Below the pieces are notes generated by a model. It was not told where the DNA came from. It was given only the letters and a program-made list of their open reading frames with translations, and did no database searches. The translations under genes and the position numbers were made by a program. A stretch of DNA of 38,945 nucleotides from Ruminococcus sp. AM36-2AA (GTDB lineage Bacteria; Bacillota; Clostridia; Lachnospirales; Lachnospiraceae). Position 1 is the first letter of the stretch; each line of letters starts with the position of its first letter. Where the stretch lies: assembly GCF_003461955.1 (NCBI RefSeq), contig NZ_QTYB01000003.1, positions 242,319 to 281,263 of the forward strand. Direction: 5' to 3'. Of the stretch, positions 22,954 through 30,047 are shown in pieces.

Positions 22954-23043
22954 CATCGGCGCTGCGCTGGATGGCTGGGAGGAAAGGCTGAGATTCCCTG
23001 TGGCTTGAAGAGGGGAATGGGTCATCGGCGCTGCGCTGGATGG
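22954..23043 (+). repeat. pair of 21-bp direct repeats
   Basis: CATCGGCGCTGCGCTGGATGG occurs at 22954-22974 and again at 23023-23043, 69 bases apart start to start. Similarity extends a few bases on both sides (GATGAGC/GGGT before, CTGG/TTGG after). The first copy sits in a small AGCCATC...GATGGCT hairpin. It is GC-rich relative to its surroundings. Confidence 0.7.
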
Positions 23044-23051
23044 TTGGGGGA

Positions 23052-23084
23052 AACGGGGAATCTGCGGTTGCGGATTCCCCGTTT
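23052..23084. terminator. hairpin terminator, probably bidirectional
   Basis: Perfect 11-bp stem AACGGGGAATC (23052-23062) / GATTCCCCGTT (23073-23083). Short T runs lie on both strands. It directly follows the stop of the minus-strand gene ending at 23088. Confidence 0.7.
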
Positions 23085-23087
23085 TGA

Positions 23088-23609
23088 TCAGAGCTCTGTG
23101 AGTTTTCCCAGGTCTTTGTTGTATTTGCAGTATTTGCCGTTTTCGGAGATAAATGGCTGGTAGGTGTCGGTCCGGTTGTCTTTGACGTAGACGATTCCGG
23201 TGGCGATCATTTCTACCAGGGAGAAGCGTTTGCTTAAGCTGGAGATCCAGCGGTAGGTTTTTTCGTTGCCGGAGTCTGCCATGAGGAGGTTGTAGCCGCC
23301 TGGGCAGGCTTCCAGGGTGAAGTAGACTTTCTGGGACCGGATGGAGGTGTTGAAGACCTGGCCAGTGATGTAGGTGGAGAAGTTGGTTTCTACAAATTGG
23401 CGGAAGGTGTAGAGATCGTAGATCACGCCGGTGGTCTCATCTTTGATCTTGTCGCCGCGTTCGATGCGGGCTTTCAGGAGCTTGAGGACTTCGATGGTCC
23501 AATTGATGAAGGAGATGCTGCTGTAGGTCATGCTTTCCTGAAGTTGATCGACCAGCTGTTTTGACAGGATGTTGGATTTTGATGCTTCATTAAAAAGTTC
23601 TTCGTTCAT
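23088..23609 (-). CDS. hypothetical protein, 173 residues
   Basis: Not recognised. The product is soluble, with no signal peptide or membrane helix. The N-terminal part (about 1-55) is helical and charged; the C-terminal part (about 90-173) alternates hydrophobic and polar residues in a beta-like pattern with several aromatic positions (QKVYFTLEACPGGYNLL, KTYRWISSLSKRFSLVEMI). Only one cysteine is seen and no metal or nucleotide motif. GGAGGGAA sits well before ATG 23609. A good promoter lies upstream on the minus strand, divergent from the IclR regulator gene. It could be regulated together with the IclR island, but nothing in the sequence shows this. Confidence 0.7.
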   Translation of the reverse strand: MNEELFNEASKSNILSKQLVDQLQESMTYSSISFINWTIEVLKLLKARIERGDKIKDETTGVIYDLYTFRQFVETNFSTYITGQVFNTSIRSQKVYFTLEACPGGYNLLMADSGNEKTYRWISSLSKRFSLVEMIATGIVYVKDNRTDTYQPFISENGKYCKYNKDLGKLTEL

Positions 23610-23665
23610 AAGGTTCCCTCCAGAATTGTATTTTTATATTGTTTTCGCTCTTTTTTGTATCTTTT

Positions 23666-23694
23666 ATTATAAGTCTGAATTGTGCATAAATCAA
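23666..23694 (-). promoter_or_regulatory. promoter of the 173-residue hypothetical gene
   Basis: On the minus strand TTGATT (23694-23689) and consensus TATAAT (23671-23666) with a 17-base spacer. Confidence 0.6.
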
Positions 23695-23829
23695 TAAAAA
23701 ACCGTAAAATACAAAGGCAATTTATGGAAAAAGATATATGATTAACGAATATGTGCAGAAAATATCAGACGTTTTTTTACGTTTTTCACGTCATTTTAGG
23801 ATATTTATGTTCTTTTTTTATGAAATCTA

Positions 23830-23859
23830 TTGACAGGTTTTATGAATTTAAGAGATAAT
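23830..23859 (+). promoter_or_regulatory. promoter of the IclR-type regulator gene
   Basis: Consensus TTGACA at 23830-23835 and GATAAT at 23854-23859, 18-base spacer. The leader is about 90 bases. Confidence 0.6.
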
Positions 23860-23954
23860 TTTATTATAAAAACTGCAGCGGCCAGGAGTGCGCGGGACCG
23901 GATTCCGGTTGGGTCCGGGCTTGGCTGTCGGGCAGAGAAATGGGGAATTGATAA

Positions 23955-24713
23955 ATGGAGAACAATGGAGAGATTAAAGTTAAGAGCTTACAGAAGGCAT
24001 TGGAAATCCTGAACTGTTTTGCTGTGAAGCAGCCCCTGGGTGTAACGGAGATCAGTGAGAAGCTGGGTCTGTATAAGAGTAATGTTCATAATATCCTGGT
24101 TACGTTTACTGCTATGGAGTATCTGGTGCAGGATCCGGAGTCTGGGAAATTCCGGCTGGGTCCGGAGGTTATGATGCTGAGCCGGGCATTTCGTGAAAAT
24201 CTTGATATTACGAAGATTGCTGTGCCGGTTATGCGTGAGATCGCAAATGAGGTGCAGGAACTGGTTTATCTGGCTGTGCCGAAGGGTGAGGATATGCTGT
24301 ATCTGGAGGCGGTTTCTCCGGAGAACCAGAGGCTTGTAACAAAATCTGTAACCGGTGAGTGCTCAAAGATGTACTGTACAAGTGTTGGAAAAGCAGTTCT
24401 GGCGACTATGTCCGAAGAGGACAGGGAGAAGCATATTCCGGAGGAACTGGAAGCTTTTACAGAGTACACGATCACAGACCGGAGAGAACTGGATGAGGAG
24501 ATCCGGCTGGTTCGGGAGCGTGGATATGCAGTGGATGATATGGAAGTTATGTTTGGTGTGAAATGTGTAGGCGTGGCTCTTCTTAATCATGAAGGGGAAG
24601 CGGAGGGTGCTTTAAGTATCAGCGCTCCGTCTCTGAGGATGAATAAAGAAAATATTCAGAAATATGCGGAAATTCTGAAGACCAGTGCGCGAAAGATACA
24701 AAAACTTTTGTAA
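23955..24713 (+). CDS. IclR family transcriptional regulator
   Basis: A 252-residue regulator. The N-terminal winged helix-turn-helix (about 8-70: SLQKALEILNCF, LGVTEISEKLGLYKSNVHNILVTF) is followed by the IclR effector-binding domain (about 80-250), with the typical PVMREIANEVQELVYLA, YCTSVGKAVLA and RGYAVDDMEVMFGVKCVGVALL. IclR proteins bind small metabolites and act mostly as repressors of adjacent catabolic genes. It lies 218 bases upstream of the dehydrogenase gene and its operator-like palindromes, so it is the obvious candidate regulator of the amino acid/2-oxoacid island. The ribosome site is weak (GGGGA), suggesting low expression. Confidence 0.93.
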   Translation: MENNGEIKVKSLQKALEILNCFAVKQPLGVTEISEKLGLYKSNVHNILVTFTAMEYLVQDPESGKFRLGPEVMMLSRAFRENLDITKIAVPVMREIANEVQELVYLAVPKGEDMLYLEAVSPENQRLVTKSVTGECSKMYCTSVGKAVLATMSEEDREKHIPEELEAFTEYTITDRRELDEEIRLVRERGYAVDDMEVMFGVKCVGVALLNHEGEAEGALSISAPSLRMNKENIQKYAEILKTSARKIQKLL

Positions 24714-24758
24714 TATATATGAAAATTGCACAAAAAATAAAAAAATGAAAGTTTGTTA

Positions 24759-24787
24759 TTGAAAAAATATACCAACAGTGCTATAGT
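24759..24787 (+). promoter_or_regulatory. promoter of the dehydrogenase/2-oxoacid oxidation island
   Basis: TTGAAA at 24759-24764 and TATAGT at 24782-24787 with a 17-base spacer. Transcription would begin near 24794, immediately before the GAAC/GTTC operator cluster. Confidence 0.65.
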
Positions 24788-24796
24788 TAAATCACG

Positions 24797-24903
24797 AAAT
24801 AAAGAACGCGGTTCTCTAATAAAGAACAATAGAAATGAAACCCGGTACTCAGACCGGGTTAAAAAATAAAATATATTGAGAACAACGTTCCATAATAAAG
24901 AAC
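24797..24903. promoter_or_regulatory. cluster of GAAC/GTTC operator-like repeats
   Basis: Two short palindromes, AGAACGCGGTTCT (24803-24815) and GAACAACGTTC (24880-24890), and three copies of AATAAAGAAC (24798-24807, 24818-24827, 24894-24903) lie between the likely transcription start and the dehydrogenase gene. The position suits repressor binding, and the neighbouring IclR protein is the natural candidate. A hairpin (24839-24860) lies between the two groups. Confidence 0.5.
24839..24860. other. 8-bp hairpin in the dehydrogenase 5' leader
   Basis: AACCCGGT (24839-24846) pairs with ACCGGGTT (24853-24860) around a 6-base loop. A-rich sequence follows on the plus strand, so it is not a plus-strand terminator; it could end stray minus-strand transcripts (run TTTTTT before the stem there) or space the operators. 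Confidence 0.45.
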
Positions 24904-24931
24904 GAACGTAAAGCTAAAGGAGGATTTTCAA

Positions 24932-26104
24932 ATGACAAACAAACCTTATGTAGTAGTGGAATGGAACGACACAGAGACAGATGCAAAAGGATGGATGTGT
25001 GCATATAACTTTGTAGGGCATTACTGTGGCGGCGGTACAAGAATGCATCCTACAGTAACCAAGGAAGAAGTTATCCGTCTTGCAACAACCATGGGATATA
25101 AATATAAAGCCTGTGAATCTCTGACAACTGGCGGATGTAAAGCCGGTATCGCTTATGATTACAAGGCTCCGGATGCTGAGGATGTTCTTCGCAGATTCCT
25201 CACAGCTACAGCTCCTTATATTAAAGCTGGTGTTTCCATTGGCGGCGACCTTGGTGTTGATTATTCTGTAGTTCTTCGTATTCTTGATGATCTGGGAATC
25301 GGAATTCCTCAGACAAAGGCTATGAAAGAAGATCCGGATATTCATCAGGGCATCTTAAACCATGACAGAGCAGAGAAAGAGCTTACCTACGATGGATTCA
25401 AGATGTATGACATGATCACCGGTTACGGTGTTGCGGCAGCAGCAGATGAAGCCTGGAAGCTTAAAGGCGGAAAGGAAGGCGCCTCCGTTGTTATCCAGGG
25501 ATTTGGATGTGTTGGTGCCAGCTGTGTAAACTCTCTGAATAAGATGGGATATAAAGTTGTTGGTATCGCAGATGTAAATGGACTTGTTTATTGCAAAGAT
25601 GGCCTTGATATTCCGAAACTGGTAGCAACCAGACTTCCGAAGGGTGAATTAAATAAAGAAGCTTTTGAAGATAATTATGAAGTACTTCCGAACTCCGAAT
25701 GGCTCAGCCAAGAATGTGATATCCTCATTCCGGCAGCTCTGGAAGATGTTATCAATAAAGATAACGCAGATAAGATCAAAGCATCTCTTATCGTAGAGGC
25801 AGCCAATATTCCGACAACACCGGAAGCAGATGAGATCCTTCGCAGGAAAGGCATCGACGTAGCCGTAGACTTCATCTCCAACCTTGGTGGAATCCGTATT
25901 TACGAGGCAGTTATCTTCCGTATTGTTAAGATTGAGAACATGAGCGATGAAGATGCAGCTGCAGCGATCGTAAAAGATACCGTAGATCTGATCCGCAAAC
26001 AGACAAAAGTTGTATTTGAAGAATCCGCGAAGACAGGCGAGTTCACAAGAGATGTAGCAAGAAGACTGTTTACTCCTGACAAATCCGACACACCGGATAT
26101 GTGA
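24932..26104 (+). CDS. Glu/Leu/Phe/Val dehydrogenase family amino acid dehydrogenase
   Basis: A 390-residue NAD(P)-dependent enzyme that would deaminate an amino acid to its 2-oxoacid. Seen: TTGGCKAGIAYDYKAP with the likely catalytic Lys70, GGDLGVD with the conserved Asp106, and the C-terminal nucleotide-binding domain starting at GFGCVGASC, then ADVNG. ILIPAALEDVI, VEAANIPTT and FISNLGG match the family's substrate/cofactor region. It is shorter than typical hexameric glutamate dehydrogenases (about 420-450), and the active-site text GGCKAG differs from the usual GGxKGG, so glutamate may not be the substrate. AAAGGAGG is well placed. It heads the transcription unit, with a terminator hairpin after it. 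Confidence 0.88.
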   Translation: MTNKPYVVVEWNDTETDAKGWMCAYNFVGHYCGGGTRMHPTVTKEEVIRLATTMGYKYKACESLTTGGCKAGIAYDYKAPDAEDVLRRFLTATAPYIKAGVSIGGDLGVDYSVVLRILDDLGIGIPQTKAMKEDPDIHQGILNHDRAEKELTYDGFKMYDMITGYGVAAAADEAWKLKGGKEGASVVIQGFGCVGASCVNSLNKMGYKVVGIADVNGLVYCKDGLDIPKLVATRLPKGELNKEAFEDNYEVLPNSEWLSQECDILIPAALEDVINKDNADKIKASLIVEAANIPTTPEADEILRRKGIDVAVDFISNLGGIRIYEAVIFRIVKIENMSDEDAAAAIVKDTVDLIRKQTKVVFEESAKTGEFTRDVARRLFTPDKSDTPDM

Positions 26105-26149
26105 TGGATGAATAACTGATAAAGTACCAGTATTGAGAACCGATTAAGG

Positions 26150-26178
26150 GGATGCCCCGTGATGGGGCATCCTTTTTT
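26150..26178 (+). terminator. intrinsic terminator between the dehydrogenase and MFS genes
   Basis: GGATGCCCC (26150-26158) pairs perfectly with GGGGCATCC (26164-26172) around a 5-base loop, then TTTTTT to 26178. Only 28 bases separate it from the next start codon. Confidence 0.85.
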
Positions 26179-26206
26179 CAAAGAAGACAGGGTCAGGGGG
26201 GGTTGT

Positions 26207-27454
26207 ATGAATTCGAAATTAAGAAAGTATCTTACCATTATTGCGCTGGGGCTTGCAGGCGGCTCGATCTACTTTTTACCATATATAAAGTATGTATTTT
26301 ATGATGCACAGATTTCAACTATGGGAATCACCAATACACAGTCAGGACTTATGCTGACAATGTATACAATCGGAAATATGATCTTGTATATTCCAGGAGG
26401 TATCATTGCGGATAAGGTATCACCGAAGAAGGCACTGGTAATCTCACTTCTCAGTACAACGGCGCTGGCATATATTTATGCGTTTTCTATGAATTTTGCA
26501 GTAGCCATGGTGATCTGGCTGGGACTGTCCTTCAGTACTGCATTTGTATTCTGGTCCTCTCTGATGAAAGCAATCCGTATTATCGGAACAGAAGAAGAAC
26601 AGGGATTTATGTACGGACTGTATTATGCATGTAATGGTATCACAGGTGCCCTGACCAATACTCTCGCATTAAATGTATACAAAACAGCAGGCGATGATAT
26701 GTCATCTGGTTTTGTACGCGCCGTAATAAGCGGTGGAAGTGTTGCGGCAGTTGCAGGTATCATTCTTATTTTCCTTATGAAAGAGGACAAAAAAGACGCA
26801 TCCGCAGCAGATGACGGAGAACCGAAGTTCCAGCTCTCAGATCTGGGTAAACTTTTAAAGATGCCGGTTGTATGGGTGGTTGCCCTTACGATTTTCTGTG
26901 GATATGGATATTACACAAGTACTTCTTATTTTAATCCGTTCCTTACAGAAGTGATCGGAGTATCCCCGGAAAGTTCCGGCCTGATTTCCATTATCAGAAA
27001 TTATCTTCTGCTTCTGCTTGCACCGGTAGGTGGAATCCTTGCGGATAAAGTGTTCAAATCAACCTGTAAATGGCTGATGACAGCATTTTTGATCCTAGCA
27101 GTGCTGTTTGGTATTGTAATGATCCTTCCATCGGATATCAGTCCAATGGCAGCAAGCCTTTACACACTGATCCCGGGTGCATTTGCAATGATGATGTACG
27201 GCGTTGTATTCTCCACAGTCAGTGAGGCGGGAATCCCGAGAATGATGACGGGAACTACAATAGGAATTGCTTCAATCATTGGTTACCTGCCAGATTCCAT
27301 TTATTCCGTTATTTTTGGAAAATGGATGGATCAGCACGGAGCAGCGGGATATAACTATATTTTTACATTCCTGATGATAACAGGTATTATCGGTGCGGTA
27401 CTGGCTTTCACTATTTACCGTCTTGGAAAGAAAAACAGAGAACAGGCTATATAG
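26207..27454 (+). CDS. MFS transporter
   Basis: A 415-residue membrane protein with about twelve helices. The motif between helices 2 and 3, GGIIADKVSPKKAL, is a variant of the MFS signature, and the second half repeats it as GGILADKVFKSTCKW. I start at ATG 26207 behind GGGGGG; the in-frame GTG at 26159 lies in the terminator hairpin. It overlaps no gene and is followed within 14 bases by the ferredoxin subunit gene. Context suggests uptake of the amino acid or organic acid oxidised by this island, or export of the product. The substrate cannot be read from the sequence. Confidence 0.9.
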   Translation: MNSKLRKYLTIIALGLAGGSIYFLPYIKYVFYDAQISTMGITNTQSGLMLTMYTIGNMILYIPGGIIADKVSPKKALVISLLSTTALAYIYAFSMNFAVAMVIWLGLSFSTAFVFWSSLMKAIRIIGTEEEQGFMYGLYYACNGITGALTNTLALNVYKTAGDDMSSGFVRAVISGGSVAAVAGIILIFLMKEDKKDASAADDGEPKFQLSDLGKLLKMPVVWVVALTIFCGYGYYTSTSYFNPFLTEVIGVSPESSGLISIIRNYLLLLLAPVGGILADKVFKSTCKWLMTAFLILAVLFGIVMILPSDISPMAASLYTLIPGAFAMMMYGVVFSTVSEAGIPRMMTGTTIGIASIIGYLPDSIYSVIFGKWMDQHGAAGYNYIFTFLMITGIIGAVLAFTIYRLGKKNREQAI

Positions 27455-27467
27455 AGAGGGTTCGATT

Positions 27468-27680
27468 ATGGGAAAAGAAAATAAAGAAAAATTATATATG
27501 AATCCAAAGAGATGCAAGGGCTGCGGATATTGTATCAACGCATGTCCACAGGATGCACTCAGTGTATCCGATTTTGTAAATGAAAAAGGTTACAATACAG
27601 TTCAGGTAGATGAAACGAAATGTGTGGCATGTGGTATGTGTTACCGTGTATGTCCGGATTATGTATTCGAAATAAGATGA
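27468..27680 (+). CDS. ferredoxin-type 4Fe-4S subunit of 2-oxoacid:ferredoxin oxidoreductase (delta)
   Basis: A 70-residue protein with two complete CX2CX2CX3CP clusters (CKGCGYCINACP and CVACGMCYRVCP), able to hold two 4Fe-4S centres that carry electrons from the TPP-containing subunit to ferredoxin. The start is ATG 27468 with GAGAGGG upstream. The next gene starts 12 bases downstream. The order delta, alpha, beta, gamma is the usual one for KorDABC/VorDBAC-type enzymes. Confidence 0.93.
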   Translation: MGKENKEKLYMNPKRCKGCGYCINACPQDALSVSDFVNEKGYNTVQVDETKCVACGMCYRVCPDYVFEIR

Positions 27681-27692
27681 AGGAGGTCAGTT

Positions 27693-28745
27693 ATGGCTAA
27701 GGTATTGTTAAAAGGAAATGAAGCACTGGCCGAAGCTGCACTGGCAGCAGGATGCCGTTTTTACAGTGGATATCCGATCACCCCGCAGACAGAGATCCTG
27801 GAGTATTTATCTTGGAGAATGGAAGATGTAGGCGGAACTTTTATTCAGGCTGAATCCGAGCTTGCAGGTATCAACATGGTACTTGGAGCAGCGGCAGCCG
27901 GGGCACGTGCACTGACAACTTCATCAGGCCCTGGATTTTCCCTGAAACAGGAAGGAATTTCATACCTTGTAGCAGCAGACCTTCCGGCAGTTATCGTTGA
28001 TGTAATGAGAATCGGAACCGGTCTTGGCGATATCGCACAGGGGCAGGGAGACTACTGGCAGCTTACCAGAGGCGGCGGCCACGGCGATTACCACACACTG
28101 GTTCTTGCGCCGGCATCCGTTCAGGAAAATGCAGATATGATGGCAGAAGCATTTGATCTTGCTGAGAAATACCGTCATCCGGTACTGATCGCTTCTGACG
28201 CTGCGATCGGACAGATGATCGAAGCAGTGGAGATTCCGAAATTTATTGAGCACGATATCAATAAATATGACTGGACGATCAAAGGCTGTAAAAAAGGCGA
28301 TGAGCAGAGAAAGATCCAGAATGTTTACTATACACATCCAGATTATGAAACTTACCTTTCCAATAAATATGCAGAGATGGAACAGAGAGAACAGAGATAC
28401 GAATGCATTCAGGTTGAGGATGCAGAAGTTGTTCTGGTAGCATATGGAATCAGTTCCAGAGTCTGCAGAGAGGCGGTTGAGATCGCAAGAGAAGAAGGCT
28501 TTAAACTGGGCCTGATCCGTCCGATCACACTGTGGCCGTTTCCTGTGAAAGCTTTTGAACAGGCAAAAGAAGCAAAGGCATTTCTTACCGTAGAGATGAA
28601 TATCCTCGGACAGATGGTAGACGATGTAAAACTTGCAACAGGCGGTAGATATCCGGTAGATCATTATGGATCGATCTTCGAAATTCCGGAATCTGACGGA
28701 ATCATTGCAAAAGCAAAAGAAATGTTGAAAAAGGGGGAAGCATAA
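27693..28745 (+). CDS. vorB: 2-oxoacid:ferredoxin oxidoreductase subunit alpha (VorB-like)
   Basis: A 350-residue subunit. The N-terminal pyrimidine-binding domain has the family signature FYSGYPITPQTEILEYL with the PITP loop, then AESELAGINMVLGAAAAGARALTTSSGPG. The C-terminal domain (about 235-345) is the transketolase C-terminal type. The enzyme decarboxylates a 2-oxoacid with CoA and passes two electrons to ferredoxin. The sequence most resembles the 3-methyl-2-oxobutanoate (branched-chain) group known as VorB, but 2-oxoglutarate and indolepyruvate/other relatives are close. AAGGAGG is well placed. The beta subunit gene starts one base after its stop. Confidence 0.88.
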   Translation: MAKVLLKGNEALAEAALAAGCRFYSGYPITPQTEILEYLSWRMEDVGGTFIQAESELAGINMVLGAAAAGARALTTSSGPGFSLKQEGISYLVAADLPAVIVDVMRIGTGLGDIAQGQGDYWQLTRGGGHGDYHTLVLAPASVQENADMMAEAFDLAEKYRHPVLIASDAAIGQMIEAVEIPKFIEHDINKYDWTIKGCKKGDEQRKIQNVYYTHPDYETYLSNKYAEMEQREQRYECIQVEDAEVVLVAYGISSRVCREAVEIAREEGFKLGLIRPITLWPFPVKAFEQAKEAKAFLTVEMNILGQMVDDVKLATGGRYPVDHYGSIFEIPESDGIIAKAKEMLKKGEA

Positions 28746-28746
28746 C

Positions 28747-29484
28747 ATGAGATTAGTAGCTCCTGAAACAATTACATTTACACAGAGCGGTTTCTGTCCG
28801 GGCTGTGGGCATGGACTGGCTGTCCGCCTGATCGCAGAAGTTATGGAAGAGATGGGTTTAAGTGAAAAACTCTTGGCAATCGTTGACGTTGCCTGTGGTT
28901 CTTTAAATATTGATTCCTGGAGATTTGATACCATTATGGCAGCACATGGACGTCCCATCGCAACGGCTGTCGGTGTAAAAAAGATCCGTCCGGAAAATCC
29001 GGTCATGGCATATATCGGTGATGGTGCGGCGTATTCCATCGGAATGGCTGAGACCATGCACACTGCAATCCGAAATGACAATGTGGTAACCATCGTTATC
29101 AATAACAGCCTCTACGGTATGACAGGTGGACAGTGCGCACCGACCTCTCTGCCAGGGCAGATCACAACCTCCACTCCGAGAGGAAAAGATCCGAAAAAAG
29201 CTGGAATGCCATTCCGTGTAGAACAGGCATTTACAGGATTTGATATTGCATACCTCGCAAGAGGCTCCATGGCAGATGCCAAAGGAATGATGCAATCCAA
29301 GAAATACATCAGAAAAGCTTTTGAAAAGCACATGAAAGGAGAAGGCTTCTGCCTTGTGGAACTTCTTTCTCCATGTCCGACAAACCTGAATATGACTCCG
29401 GTAAAGAGTGTGGAACGTATCAAAAACGAGATGATCAAATACTTCCCGCTGGGAGAGTTCAAGGATAAGAAAGAGGAGGCATAG
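28747..29484 (+). CDS. 2-oxoacid:ferredoxin oxidoreductase subunit beta (TPP-binding)
   Basis: A 245-residue subunit holding thiamine pyrophosphate. Seen: SGFCPGCGHGLAVRLIAEV at the N-terminus (cysteine pair and substrate loop), and the TPP motif GDGAAYSIGMAETMHTAIRNDNVVTIVINNSLYGMTGGQ, the GDG...NN pattern that binds the diphosphate through magnesium. SPCPTNLNMTP near the end is typical. It is translationally coupled to the alpha subunit gene (one base between them) and followed after 3 bases by gamma. The thiC gene in this window would contribute to its cofactor. Confidence 0.92.
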   Translation: MRLVAPETITFTQSGFCPGCGHGLAVRLIAEVMEEMGLSEKLLAIVDVACGSLNIDSWRFDTIMAAHGRPIATAVGVKKIRPENPVMAYIGDGAAYSIGMAETMHTAIRNDNVVTIVINNSLYGMTGGQCAPTSLPGQITTSTPRGKDPKKAGMPFRVEQAFTGFDIAYLARGSMADAKGMMQSKKYIRKAFEKHMKGEGFCLVELLSPCPTNLNMTPVKSVERIKNEMIKYFPLGEFKDKKEEA

Positions 29485-29487
29485 ATT

Positions 29488-30027
29488 ATGGGAAAAGAAA
29501 TTATTTGCGCGGGATTCGGCGGACAGGGTGTCCTCACTGCCGGTATGCTTCTGATAAATGCAGGAATGGAACAGGACAAAAACGTACTGTTTTATCCTTC
29601 CTATGGTTCCGAGATGCGTGGCGGTACCGCAAACTGTACAGTAAAAGTTAGCGAAAAGCTGATCGCCAGCCCGATCTCCAAACATCCGGATATTCTTTTT
29701 ACCATGAATACCCCTGCCATTGACAAATTTGAAGAGAGATTAAAACCAGGCGGACTCCTTCTGGTAAATTCCTCTATTGTTCCGGAAGACCGTAAATACA
29801 GAGACGATATTAAAATTATAAAAATTCCTGCAACAGACATTGCGGCAGAAGTCAGAAATCCAAAAGGTGCGAACCTTGTCATGCTTGGAGCACTGGCTGC
29901 CAACAGCGACCTGTTCTCAGTAGAATATATGGAATCCGCTATCGTTTCTTTCTTTGAAAAAAAAGGAAAAGGTAAATACAATGAGAAAAATGTAGCTTGC
30001 TATCGAAGAGGAGTAGCCGGTAAATAA
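29488..30027 (+). CDS. 2-oxoacid:ferredoxin oxidoreductase subunit gamma
   Basis: A 179-residue subunit of the catalytic gamma-domain family. The N-terminus has CAGFGGQGVLTAGMLL, the expected glycine-rich signature, followed by SYGSEMRGGTANCTVKVS and the NTPAIDKFEERLKPGGLLLVNSS pattern. This domain binds CoA and completes the four-subunit enzyme. AAAGAGGAGG overlaps the end of the beta gene. The ADP-forming acyl-CoA synthetase gene follows after 20 bases. Confidence 0.92.
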   Translation: MGKEIICAGFGGQGVLTAGMLLINAGMEQDKNVLFYPSYGSEMRGGTANCTVKVSEKLIASPISKHPDILFTMNTPAIDKFEERLKPGGLLLVNSSIVPEDRKYRDDIKIIKIPATDIAAEVRNPKGANLVMLGALAANSDLFSVEYMESAIVSFFEKKGKGKYNEKNVACYRRGVAGK

Positions 30028-30047
30028 GATCAGGAGGTGACTGATAT

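Noticed and set aside
22954..23043. Two spaced repeats as a CRISPR remnant
   Set aside because: Only two copies, 48-base gap, no cas genes, and the similarity fades beyond the 21-mer.
22915..23163. 82-codon frame covering the direct repeats
   Set aside because: No ribosome site; it contains the repeats and the terminator hairpin, and overlaps the convergent gene.
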